Below, in pieces: positions 10,701 through 20,619 of a DNA stretch of 64,000 nucleotides. The notes beneath the pieces were generated by a model. It ran no database searches, was not told where the DNA came from, and worked only from the letters and a program-made list of their open reading frames with translations. A program made the position numbers and the translations under genes. Within the stretch, counting starts at the first letter, position 1; every line of letters starts with the position of its first letter. Source of the stretch: Deroplatys truncata (Eukaryota; Arthropoda; Insecta; Mantodea; Mantidae); contig CM060988.1 in the NCBI GenBank assembly GCA_030765065.1, positions 200,382,565 through 200,446,564 on the forward strand. Direction: 5' to 3'.

Positions 10701-13700
10701 GCGGTGCTATACATTTTGTTGTAGCCCAGTGAAGGGGGACCATGATCATGAAGGATAGACACACAGATAAGCTCTGGTTTATCATAGCACTGTATACCAT
10801 TTACTAGAGGTCACTAGCGGTGCTATACATTTTGTTGCAGGCCAGTGAAGGGGGACCATGATCGTGATGGAGGATAGACACACAGATAAGCTCTGGTCTA
10901 TTATAGCACTGTATACCATTTACTAGAGGTCTCTAGTGGTGCTAGACATTTTGTTGGAGCCCAGTGAAGGGGGACCATGATCGTGATGGAGGATAGACAC
11001 ACAGATAAGCTCTGGTTTATCATAGCACTGAATACGATTTTGTCTGTAATCCTGAAGTTACAATATAATGCAATAGAATTTAATGCTTTGACATTTAATT
11101 GGTGAAAGTCTGTAACATTTTGAATCTGTTTACAAAGCTGTAAAATTGCCTGTTTTGCTGTAAATGCCGCCACTCCCATACATTTTACAGGCAAACCATA
11201 AAAGTTGGCAAGCATGCATGTTTAACTATAGAGAAAAAATGTGACTGAGGGAATCTCATTTATTGTTGTTTCTCAATGGGTTTCTCAACGGTGCATAATT
11301 TTTATACTTTAAGTCTGTGATGTTGGGTTCCCTAACCCACATCACTTGCACAGTGAAAATATCCAAGTATTCCCAAAATGTCTGTAACTATATAAGCTTT
11401 AAAATAATAATTACCATGTAGAAATAAGCAAGGGCTGCCATTGCTGACCAGAATATAGAGCCAGTTTTCACTGCCTTGATCCACATGTAGTACGTCAACA
11501 GCATACAGAATATGGCAATCCCTGCAGACAAGCAACACCACCACTATTAACTCTATGTACCACCAACATATACTCAGATGTTAGGTAAAATGTGCTACAA
11601 ATAAAACATTATGTAGATATAATGGAGAGTGAGAAAATAGGGGTGACAGCGGAGAGAGCATTGAAATATTGGTACAGATACTAAATCTAGATAAAAATAA
11701 TGTTTTAAGACAATGTTTACAGTATCAACAAAAGGTCCTATAACCAATCAATGGGCAAACAGTCTTTAAAATAACCTGCAGAGTAATGGGCTATGAGAGG
11801 TATACAGAGGAGGGAAAATAACACAAAGGGATTTTGGAAGGCTTTAAGAAAAAGATTTGAGGACATAGAAATACTAAAAGTCTTTACTACAATAGCAGAT
11901 ACGAACTCCTTGACCTTCTATGCTCACAAAAAAAGTCCCTGGGAAAGGGAAACACATACAGGACCCATATCATCCTTTTAAACTATGGAGGAGCATGTTG
12001 TTTTGAGTGTTTCTCCTGAATACATTTTTTTTCCATAAACCTTTCCGTTCTTGAGATAATTACTTTTTATTTTGCACAATATTGTAACACAGAAAATTCA
12101 ACAGGTTCACTTTTAATTCTTCAGTTTCTGCTGCTATGGTAACAAACAAATAAACATTTCCGGTATCCAAATAAACAGTAAACTACACCCGATCGTAACA
12201 TAACCTAAATATCATATGGAATATGGAACTGGGGAAGCATTTACAATATTATGCAAATTATTAATAGGAACACTTATATATATATATATATATATCATAA
12301 ATAAAAGCTTGAGAAACCCAAGTTACAAGATTATGCTTCCTATCTTTGTAAATTATAAAACTCTGTGAATTATAATTAAAGCAAGACAAGAATAGAAAAT
12401 CAATGACAACTTCTTTTTAAAGTTGAAAGAAATTGTTCAAGATGTGCACCCTTCACCAACATTTTCTCCAGTTCTGCTGCACTCTACAAGTGGTCAGGTT
12501 ATTACTTTCTCTACTACGTATAGTAAGTAGGGGAAGTATTGTATTCCACACAAAAATTCAATACCAAGATTTCACTGGAAATACATGTTTTGAGACCCCC
12601 TGAATCCAAAAAAAGCATTTTTGGAAACATGTCCGTGTGTGTGTCTGTGAACAGCATAATTCAGAAACGAACAGTCGGATAAACACCAAACTTGATATTT
12701 AGGTTCAGTATCTTCCAGAGATGCGACACAAAGGTTTTCAAGAAAATCCCCCCCACCTCAGATTACCCTTTATATAGAACATTTTTCGAAAATTTTAATT
12801 TTCTCAAACATGGCTTTAACGGTTTTGATTAAAATATCATATGTTTAAAATATTTTCATGACAAATGAAATGTATATCTTGAATTCTCTGGGAATGTCTC
12901 CAAAAGTATTCTTAATTGTGAACGACTTTTGCATAATTCATAAACCATAAGAGGTAGACAAAATTTTACTACACAAAAAATATAGATCACATTAAAATAC
13001 ACAATTTATGTCATAATTTTTTTTTTTGTTGGGTGAACCATTTTCGAGATATTGCTTGTTATTCCCTTAAATTTTCCAATATTTATACTTTTTCTCAAAT
13101 GGAAATTCGTTTTTCATTTTCTTTTTTTTTTTTTTTTGTTTGTTCTGGTAATGCAAAGAAAATGGAATACTCCACATAGCAATCAACTCTTAAAATATTT
13201 GACTATAGCTTAAAGCCTACCAATTCCCCTTGCATCTATAAGAAAATTATCAATAAGATTAACATCTCAATTAACATAAAGCATATGGAGAATAAGCGTT
13301 TGAAAAAAATAGTTTGTACAAGAGTAGAGAAAGTCATGTGAGTGTAACACATCAGATTTTTTTTATTTCTTTTGCTGCTCAAAGTATTCTTTCTTACAAT
13401 GTTTCCACATCAGGCACTTCTGTAATGTATATGCGAATGTTCATATCGCCCCAAAGAAAACAACTGACTGGATTTAGATCTAGGGATCTTGGTGGCCATC
13501 TTTTTGATCCATTCCAAGTGATCAAGCGTACTACGTAGGTGTTTGTAGATGGCCCCACATGGCTCTATTTATGTGCAGAGGTGCACCATCATGTAATAGC
13601 CACATAACATTTCTTACTGCCAGGGAAACATCCTCAAGCAGAACTCGCAACGTTTCTTGAAGAAATTGGAGAGAGATGGCTTGTGTCAAAACCGGGGAAG

Positions 13701-16700
13701 GAATCCACAGACCAATTAATGTGTTTCCTATGATTCCTGCCAAAACATCTACAGAAAATCTGTTGAAAGCTATCTTATTGTGTGTGCATCATGGCAATTA
13801 CTTACTCCATTTCTGGTAAACGTTGCTTCATCCACTGCAAGAATTTTATGGGGAAAGTCCCCTCCTTCTTGAACAAACCATTCAGAAAATGCTACCCTTA
13901 ACACATAATGTGCTTCAGATATACTGGACACACTGAGTATGAAAAGGGCGCAGCAATTCTTCATTTAATGTTCTCAAAACAGTTCAATGGGATACATCGA
14001 TAATGCGAGCTATACCATGGCTGCTGCTTCCAGATCTTCTTCCACCAAGTGAACGATTTCTTCTTCTTCTTCTTCTTCTTCTTCTTCTTCTTCTTCTTCT
14101 TCTTCTTCTTCTTCTTCTTCTTCTTCTTCTTCTTCTTCTTCTTCTTCTTGTGCAACATTAATTCTTTGTCAAACTCCTTCAACAAGAGGGTATACACTTC
14201 CTGTATCTAAAACTCTTTGACATATGAAAACAAATACCCTATGATATGGTGCTCGTCTATTTGGAAATCTTTCCTGATAAATTCTTGCCGCAGCTGCTGC
14301 ATTATGATGTGCTACACCGTAAATGAGTAACATTTCAATATATTCGACATTAGTAAAGAGCCATTTTATAACTGTTAATCCGCAGATTTGAAAGCAAGCC
14401 ATAAGTGCAATAAACAACAGCTGAAGTGCACTTCTTTCAATCTTACAGTGTTGTCATGTTGTGTAGTCTCATGTCTAATGAATGTGGATTCAACTGAGAC
14501 AAATTTCAAAAGCTTAATAGTAAGAGTGTGAATTGTTTTACTTCAAAATGTATTTAAACATGTAGAAAACATTTATCTTTCAGTCTCCTGTAAGAAACAT
14601 TTAAGTATTTAAGTTTCATAAAAATAGAGTTAATATAAAGCAATTTTCACTTTTTTCTCAAAAATTAATTTAAAAACAACAAAACTGCACTAAGACTTTT
14701 TGATCTATTCATTAAAAAGTGTAATCCTGTTCAAGGATGATAACAGGCCACCTTGCACCCTGTATAGATAAGGTAAATAAAGAGGAACGAGAGAGCATTG
14801 CATGGTTAAGAACTGGTGCTTGGAGATTAAAAGGATTTAGAAATGGCATACCCCATGACCAATGTCCCTTATGTGATGATAACGGCTGGTTCACAACCAA
14901 TGGGAACGGTAACCAGAACAAGAAAGTTGAAATACATGTATTCAAATGAGAGCATTCACAATCAATGGGAAGCCTTCCCAGACCCTGGGAACGGGAAAGA
15001 ACAGTTGCCCAACTTTTAACTTTCTCATCCTCGTTCCCGGGCACGGCATATTAGATCCATATTGTGTGTATTGGACTCTTCACTCTAGAGATTATTCTAG
15101 GCGGCCGTGACATGAAACAGCCGCTACTGCTCTCTATAGTCGCAAGCTGGAAACATTAAACTGGAGGAAATTAGTAGTAAATGTGCTTCGTAACCTCATC
15201 CTGACACCCACAAATCCAATGAGCGTTGGTTCCCCTAGAGAAAGGGTTATTTGTAGTTTGTTTATATGCAACTCAAAAATTGCTATTGCCTCAAAAACAA
15301 TAGCAAAAACCGGTAGAAATTAACAAAGAACAATAAACAACTTTAATGTATGTCATTAAATAAAGGAATGAAAGCTTGGTTTGACTAGAGGAATCAGAGA
15401 ATCTGCATTTAAATAATGTTCACTCTATCAAATTTTGACGATGGCTAACCCGCATTCTGTTAGCTGAGCTGTAAGCAGGCGAAAAAATATCATTGGTCAG
15501 TTAAAAATAAATGAAATCCCAATGCACAAAATCAACTTTCCACTTTGTGACCAGTACGATCATTGATGTGCATTCCTGTTCTTGTTACCTGGCTATTGTG
15601 AACCAGCCTTTAAAAGTAAACTTCGCAGTTATATTTGTGAATTTGGTGCAATGAGTTTTCAACTGATGAAACAGTTTTACTGGAAGGTTTGTGAAGGGAT
15701 GGTAAAAATACAAAAAAAAATTCTGATGTGTTACACTCACATGACTTTCTCTACTCTTGTACAAACTATTTTTACAAACCCTTATTCTCCATCTACTTCA
15801 TGTTAATCGAGATAAACATTTGCAGACTCTATCTTATCGCTAATTTTCTTGTAGATATAAGGGGATAATATATTTACAAGGGCAATATAGAAATACAGTA
15901 GCCTTTAAGCACATACATATCTCTTAATAGCTGGTTGCTAGGTGCAGCACCATTCCCTTTCCCACAGATTAATACTCTTTGCATATCCAAGACAAAAAAA
16001 TGAATAACAAATTTCCATTTGAGAAAATAAGTATTGAAAAATTTAAGGGAATAACAAGCAATATCTCGAAAATGGTTCACTCAACAAAAAAATGTATATG
16101 ACATTAATTGAGTATTTTAACGCGATCTACATTTTTTGTGTAGTAAAATTTTGTCTATCTCTTATGGTTTACCAGTTATGCAAAACTCGTTCACATTGAA
16201 GAATACTTTTGGAGACATTCCCAGAAAATTCAAGATATACATTTCATTTGTCATAAAAATATCTTAAACATATGATATTTTAATCAAAATTGTTAGAGTC
16301 ATTTTTGAGAAAATTAAAATTTTCGAAAAGTCTTCCATGTAAAGGGTAATCTGGGGTGGGGGGATTTTCTTGAAAACCTTCGTGTCGCATCCTTGGAAGA
16401 TACTGAACCTAAATACCAAGTTTGGTGTTTATCTCACGCACGCACGCACGCACACACACACATGGACATGTTTCCAAAAATACTTTTTTTGGATTCAGGG
16501 GGTCTCATAACATATATTTCCGGAGAAATCTCGGTATCGAATTTTTGGGTGGAATACAATACTTCCCCTACTTACTATACGTAGTAGAGAAAGTAAAAAA
16601 GTATTTTATCAATCAGGGATGCCTATGGGGGGAAATCATGGTACAAGTTGCACTTTTTAGGGGGAATTCAAAACTCATAGAAAGTCATTTATTACAATTT

Positions 16701-19700
16701 TTTAATTGAGTACTGTAACTTAACTCAAGTTTGTTTCTTTGAGTTTGTTAGCTGTATCAAAGAAGAAAAAACAAGCACAATTCATACTCTATGGTATAGT
16801 ATGATGTATCAAATGATAATTTTTGGAAATTTATAAAAGAAACTATAAAATTACAGAAGGGTATGTAAATTATTACGCTTACTATTGTGTTTCACCACCT
16901 ACCAAATATTTTTATTTATAATTTTTTACTGTAAATATCACAATTTTTATTGATTTTAACTTACCAATTATATGTTAAGCTTTTATTGTATACTGATATC
17001 ACAGTAGCTGCTGTAGAACTTATTGAGACAGCCTCTTTGCGAAGCTTTCCAGCAGCATAAAAAAGGTACTCAATAGTTGAAATTGAGCTCTCAGTAAAAA
17101 CTGGGGTCAGGGGAGAATGATTGTTTTTGGAGGGGAATATGCCATAGCTTTTGGGGGGATGCGCACTTATGTCATCAACCAATATATGTTAAAAACAAAT
17201 CACAAATCTACCCACTTCTAAGAGTGGTGACAACAAAGTAAGGCAATTTCCAACAGCTGTTGCCACATTTAGCAGTCACAGTTTTCATTAGATTTGTGTA
17301 AATGCTGGCAGTATTTATCACCCTCATGTTTAACTCAACAGTAAACGAGTGTCTCCAATGAACAAGTCTTACATAATATGTTGATTGAACATGTCTTGGC
17401 TAAACAAAACTGTTCTCCATTGGCAGTGGAAAACATGTTGAGTGCGATTGGCTAACTTTGTGTAGACCCAACTAATTTCCGCCAGACATGACAGAGACAA
17501 TTGACCCATGCATATTATCATTCAGTTCTAGTCAGAAAAATACAAGATAAGACAATTCAGTTAATTGATGAATTCATGCAAGACCCATCATCTTGGATGT
17601 CTCTTTAAAAGACTATGAAATAAAATCAAGAATAAAGAGTGTTTAAGTGAGGTTGCCTGAATTTTTTTAGAACATAGAAAAAAAGAAAGAGGCTTACCTA
17701 AACTCAGTTCAGCTGATATAGCTGCTCCTGTTTTGCTATTGCTGGTGAAATTATATCAGTAACAAATTGAAATAATCTTTCAACATTGTTGAAGCCAAAT
17801 CTGTCCTCAACTTTCAGTTCAGACAAGATGCTATTTGCATTGTTTCTACTGCTTAGAAAAGGACACACCCATAACTTTCTTCTTTTATTTTTGCGCCTCT
17901 CTCACCAAACACAGATTGTGACTACAAAGGCTGGTTCACAATCAACGAGAATAGTAACAAGAACGAAAAAGTTGAAATACATGTATTCAAAAGGGAGCAT
18001 TCACAATCGATGGGAAGCCTTCCTGGGAACAGGAAAGAAGAGTTGCCCAAATTTAACTTTCTCGTTCTCATTCCCGGGCACAGCATATTAGACTCTTCAC
18101 TCTAGAGATTATTCTAGGTGGCCGTGACATGAAACAGCCGCTAGTGCTCTCTTTAGTCACAAGCTGGAAACATGAAACTGGAAGAAATGTGCTTCCTAAC
18201 CTCATCCTGACACTGAAAATCCAATGAGCATTGGTTCCTCTGGTGAAAGGGTCATTTGTAGTTTGTTTAAATGCAACTCAAAACTGGCTATTACCTCAAA
18301 AACAATGCTAAAAAATTACAAAGAACAGCAAAAACTGGTGGAAATTAAAAAAAGGACAATAAACAACTTTAATATATGCCATTAAATAAAGGAATGAAAG
18401 CTTGGCACAACTAGAGGGACTGGAAATTTAATGGATATGCATTTAGATAATGTTTACGTTATGGAATTTTGACATTGCGTTATGTTGGCTAAATTGGAAG
18501 TAGGTGAAAAAATATCATTGGTCAGTTAAAAACAAATGAAATCGCAATGCGCAAAATCGACTTTCAGTTTGTGATCGATATGCATTCCTGTTCTCGTTAC
18601 CGGGCTGTTGTGAATCAATATCTTGTACGGTGTATTGCTTCCCATTCTGGTTAATGCTCTCAGGCAGTGCTGAACCAATCTTTAATCTTCATAATCAGAA
18701 CTCATGTGATCATTGATATTAACAAATGCAACATGTTTACATTGTACCTCACTTGTTAATGCAGTGGAGACAGAATAATGATGAGAATTCCAACTTCACG
18801 TATAGCTCAACATGTTTTACATTACATGTTTAACATTGAGTGTTGAGGCAGTACAGACCTGTCTTAACACAAGAGCATTTACAAACGAACAAAAAAAACA
18901 AAAAAACAAAAACAAAAAAAAATATGCAACAATAAAAATGTATATGTATTATTTTTAAACCAAATATTCGTTGTATATTACGATTATGACTTTTTAAAAT
19001 TTATAGTAATTTTTTCTTAAACTTGCTGTGCCTATTTTTACATTTTTATTCTTTTTTGTTATCTGCCTATTTTGATTGTAATAAAAGCCTAAAGATACAG
19101 GCCCTACACATTACATACCTTCATTATCATAAGAACCTGCAACTGAACGAGAAATATAACCAGGTACGATTGAGATCATTGCAGCCGCTACCAATCCAGA
19201 AGCAGAATCCTAAAACAGTAAATTATAACACTTCTTAATGCAGCAATTGCTGTTCAAAACAGAAAAAATAAAAAAGAATTTGATCTGTTACATTCGTAAG
19301 ACTTTCTCTTCCCAGTGTAGTTTAGTTTCCTTTTTCTAACTACTTCATGTTAACAAAGTTTATTTACACATTATGGAAAAACTGAGTGGATAGAAAAAAT
19401 AATGTGAATGTAACACATCAGAAAAAAAAAATTTTTTAGTACAATGCAAAAAATTTTATGAAATTACTAAGAATTACACAAAAAAGTGTTAAAAATTTAA
19501 AGAGAAACTAAATGTGTAAATTATAGGTATTTCATTAATAAACTACTCTACTATGTCATTATTACAATAAATTGAATATTGTAAAAACAAATTAGCTCTT
19601 CAGATTTCCCTGACCATACATTAATCCTGTATTTTGATTTCAGGTATTCGCAAGCTTAGTAAAGGTAAGAGATTTAGAAATATTTAATATTTTTCCAAAC

Positions 19701-20619
19701 TTCTTGACTGAATAATGCAATGCTTTGTGCTGCAATTTCATATTAGCTGCAGAAATATGTTTACGGATGCTTTGGGTTAGGCATAAATTTGTTAAAATTT
19801 CAAGCTAAAACCACATCATCAAGTTCGCTGAAGTTTTAGCACACTTACCCTTAATTCTTTAGTAAGCAGGTATGTCACTATTGTAGTCAGACTGGAGAAG
19901 AGTGGCGCTAGGAACACGCACACATTCCTAATGTCAATTGTTACATTCAACAGCCATGCTAAGTGGTACAACACTGCAGACGTCACCATCAACCCTGGGT
20001 ATATAGTTCCTGTAACAAACCAGTATTGCAGCTATGGCACACCATCTGTCTCTGGCTTTAACCTCAAAACGTTGACAAAACAAACCATACCTCCAATGAT
20101 CCTCCCCAATGGGTACCAGGCTCTGTCATCAAACCAGTTGTGGAAGCTATAAAATCCTTCCTCTGCTAAGAACTTTGTTGTTCGATAATTGAAGTATGGA
20201 TCAAATTCGTGAATAACACTTTCAAATCTTAACACAGAAAATAATCTTGTAGCAAAAGCTGTAAAACAAAACACACTCAGGTCAGAAAATATGCTCATCC
20301 TACAGAAAAACGATTTAAGGATTCTTCGTTTTCCTACATTAATACGCCTGCCAGAAGTTCCCCAACCCATGACGATAAAAATTATTAAAAGCTATTGTAA
20401 TAAGAAAGACATATTTTGAGGAAGAGCAATTTAAAAGCAAAGCACAGCATGAGAATTTTGCTTCTACAATGTATCTCATGTTTAAGTATCTCTGAATTAA
20501 AATACATTGATATACTTACAAAGTATCGCAGCTAGTGACAATATAGTCAGCTTAAGAAGGGTCTCCTGTTTTTCTGGAGACATTCGCATCCTGTGCGATT
20601 TTAGCAATGTTCCGCCCAT
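7539..20619 (-). CDS. STT3A: STT3A, oligosaccharyltransferase catalytic subunit (partial gene, first six coding exons)
   Basis: STT3 transfers the lipid-linked oligosaccharide to Asn in N-X-S/T sequons in the ER membrane. The STT3A form works with the translocon. Coding exons (minus): 20619-20520, 20258-20091, 20009-19849, 19209-19119, 11521-11415, 7730-7539. All introns are GT-AG and the phases join without a break (819 nt, 273 codons). Visible hallmarks are the metal-site loop [11 protein letters not shown] with [11 protein letters not shown], the second acidic motif [10 protein letters not shown], and long hydrophobic segments from exon 3 onward. STT3A is preferred over STT3B because of [33 protein letters not shown] and [11 protein letters not shown]. 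The family is about 700 residues long, so more than half is missing, including the WWDYG region. It should lie past position 1. Confidence 0.95.
7990..8198 (+). repeat. R1 repeat, left part, interrupted by LTR-like insertion
   Basis: This is the R1 head (gatacattcacatgacact) and following block as far as gaatgttgacagaattt. The same element resumes at 9226 with aacagatatctcggaaatgg, so the ~1.03 kb between is a later insertion. Confidence 0.7.
8199..9225 (+). mobile_element. LTR-like element (copy 1), inside an R1 repeat
   Basis: This ~1-kb non-coding unit begins gaggcagtattttgat and shares extended similarity with 53216-53905 (gcaaatgcttatttttta, agaattagccaat, attctgtgat, cagccgaggcaaatt). 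It contains CCAAT-like boxes (attagccaat twice), several aataaa signals and no ORF, as expected for a solo LTR or other non-coding terminal repeat. AATTT on both sides may be a 5-bp target duplication. The canonical TG...CA ends are not clear, so the class is uncertain. Confidence 0.5.
9226..9370 (+). repeat. R1 repeat, right part after the insertion
   Basis: It contains ccaataataacagatatctc and agagatctatgtttttag, continuing the R1 copy whose head is at 7990-8198. It ends where the 119-bp array begins. Confidence 0.6.
9395..11032. repeat. Tandem array, ~14 copies of a ~119-bp unit, in an STT3A intron
   Basis: The unit runs from ctatacattttgttgcag through ccagtgaaggggg, accatgatcatgatgaa, agacacacagataagctct, ggtctatcatagcac and tgtataccattta to gaggtcactagt. 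Copies begin near 9398, 9517, 9637, 9757, 9877, 9993, 10113, 10232, 10352, 10472, 10590, 10709, 10825 and 10943. Identity is high (a few changes per unit), and the last copy decays at 11032. Each unit has the palindrome atgatcat. No ORF runs through the array. It lies wholly inside the intron between STT3A exons 5 and 6. Confidence 0.95.
11415..11521 (-). CDS. STT3A: STT3A coding exon 5
   Basis: Acceptor TGTCTGCAG, then [20 protein letters not shown] and [15 protein letters not shown], then donor ATG|GTAATT. It matches the STT3A helix pair that follows the DNE motif. The upstream intron is about 7.6 kb and the downstream intron about 3.7 kb, the latter holding the 14-copy tandem array. Confidence 0.95.
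12507..13358 (-). repeat. R1 repeat, near full length
   Basis: Read on the minus strand, it starts tctgatgtgttacactcac (13358) and ends gtagtagagaaagt (12507). The terminal 11 bases actttctctac/gtagagaaagt are inverted repeats of each other. It lacks any ORF above about 75 codons and has no frame conserved between copies. Confidence 0.8.
13370..14440 (-). pseudogene. DDE-type (Tc1/mariner-like) transposase relic with TTC expansion
   Basis: The minus-strand pieces in order are [20 protein letters not shown] with [18 protein letters not shown] (helix-turn-helix region), [16 protein letters not shown] (first Asp), [21 protein letters not shown], then [20 protein letters not shown] (second Asp). 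In another frame come [17 protein letters not shown] (third-Asp region; the usual LTPLDFFLWG has lost its Asp). This is the widespread arthropod transposase family with QHDGAPxHF and WPPRSPDLTPLDFFLWG. A (TTC)n microsatellite at 14056-14149 interrupts the linker after the DNA-binding region. Confidence 0.85.
14056..14149. repeat. (TTC)n / (GAA)n microsatellite
   Basis: About 31 uninterrupted TTC units lie inside a dead transposase. On the minus strand it would read poly-Lys, poly-Glu or poly-Arg depending on frame. Purine/pyrimidine asymmetry of this length can form triplex DNA. Confidence 0.97.
14884..15608. mobile_element. Non-autonomous DNA element with GGCTGGTTCACAA ends (copy 1)
   Basis: The left end ggctggttcacaaccaat and right end attgtgaaccagcc are inverted repeats, and the homology continues inward (ggtaaccagaacaagaa / ttcttgttacctgg). 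Copies 2 (17929-18683) and 3 (48473-50386) share the interior (gagattattctaggcggcc, tgacatgaaacagccgct, agtttgtttatatgcaa). There is no transposase ORF. The superfamily cannot be assigned from the ends alone. Confidence 0.75.
15714..16598 (+). repeat. R1 repeat, full length (reference copy)
   Basis: This is the best complete copy: A-tract, then tctgatgtgttacactcac ... ttactatacgtagtagaga and aagtaaaaa. Both ends can fold (atgtg..cacat at the head; tacta..tagta at the tail), and the terminal actttctctac/gtagagaaagt are inverted. Internal features are an A-tract at about 15995-16000 that other copies use as an insertion site, and a (AC)n stretch at about 16440-16460. Confidence 0.85.
16599..17928. 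other. STT3A intron 4 sequence, nothing recognised
   Basis: This A+T-rich intron DNA lies between an R1 copy and copy 2 of the GGCTGGTTCACAA element. Only short ORFs without recognisable similarity are present. Confidence 0.4.
17929..18683. mobile_element. Non-autonomous DNA element with GGCTGGTTCACAA ends (copy 2)
   Basis: It starts ggctggttcacaatcaac at 17929 and follows copy 1 through ctagagattattctagg and the A-rich middle. The right end is weaker (gaaccaatcttt near 18683), matching the longer right end of copy 3. There is no ORF. Confidence 0.7.
19119..19209 (-). CDS. STT3A: STT3A coding exon 4
   Basis: This exon is too short to stand out as an ORF. It was found by reading between acceptor TGTTTTAG (19211-19210) and donor GAAG|GTATGT. 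It encodes [20 protein letters not shown] then [10 protein letters not shown](G). The SYDNEG motif is the second conserved acidic motif of STT3. Exon 4 is 91 nt and restores the frame between exons 3 and 5. Confidence 0.93.
19282..19430. repeat. R1 head fragments, inverted pair
   Basis: The plus-oriented head atctgttacattcgtaagac with the cttcatgttaac block is followed at 19385-19428 by a minus-oriented head (aatgtgaatgtaacacatcag). Together they make a ~150-bp imperfect palindrome in the intron between STT3A exons 3 and 4 or next to it. Confidence 0.55.
19849..20009 (-). CDS. STT3A: STT3A coding exon 3
   Basis: Acceptor TAACAG/GTTACAG is followed by [36 protein letters not shown] and [18 protein letters not shown], then donor AGG|GTAAGTG. 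It covers the next membrane helices, and [16 protein letters not shown] is near-invariant in animal STT3A. Confidence 0.95.
20091..20258 (-). CDS. STT3A: STT3A coding exon 2
   Basis: The exon lies between acceptor TTTTACAG and donor GGAG|GTATGG. It encodes [36 protein letters not shown] and [19 protein letters not shown]. The EFDPYF loop carries the first metal-binding/catalytic acidic residue of STT3 proteins. This is the most conserved exon in the window. Confidence 0.95.
20520..20619 (-). CDS. STT3A: STT3A coding exon 1 (start codon)
   Basis: ATG is at 20619-20617. The exon encodes [20 protein letters not shown] and then [13 protein letters not shown], followed by donor T|GTAAGTATA. The second half matches the start of animal STT3A, where [20 protein letters not shown] leads into the first membrane helix. 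Two further in-frame Met codons (residues 11 and 13) could also start. A possible 5'UTR splice acceptor, tatcttctag, lies at about 20631-20640. Confidence 0.9.

Noticed and set aside
9395-11032. Evenly spaced repeats that could recall a CRISPR-like array
   Set aside because: Units are ~119 bp and contiguous with no unique spacers, and they lie in a eukaryotic intron. It is a plain tandem repeat.
13961-14197. 78-codon poly-Lys ORF
   Set aside because: It is produced entirely by the TTC microsatellite in a dead transposase.
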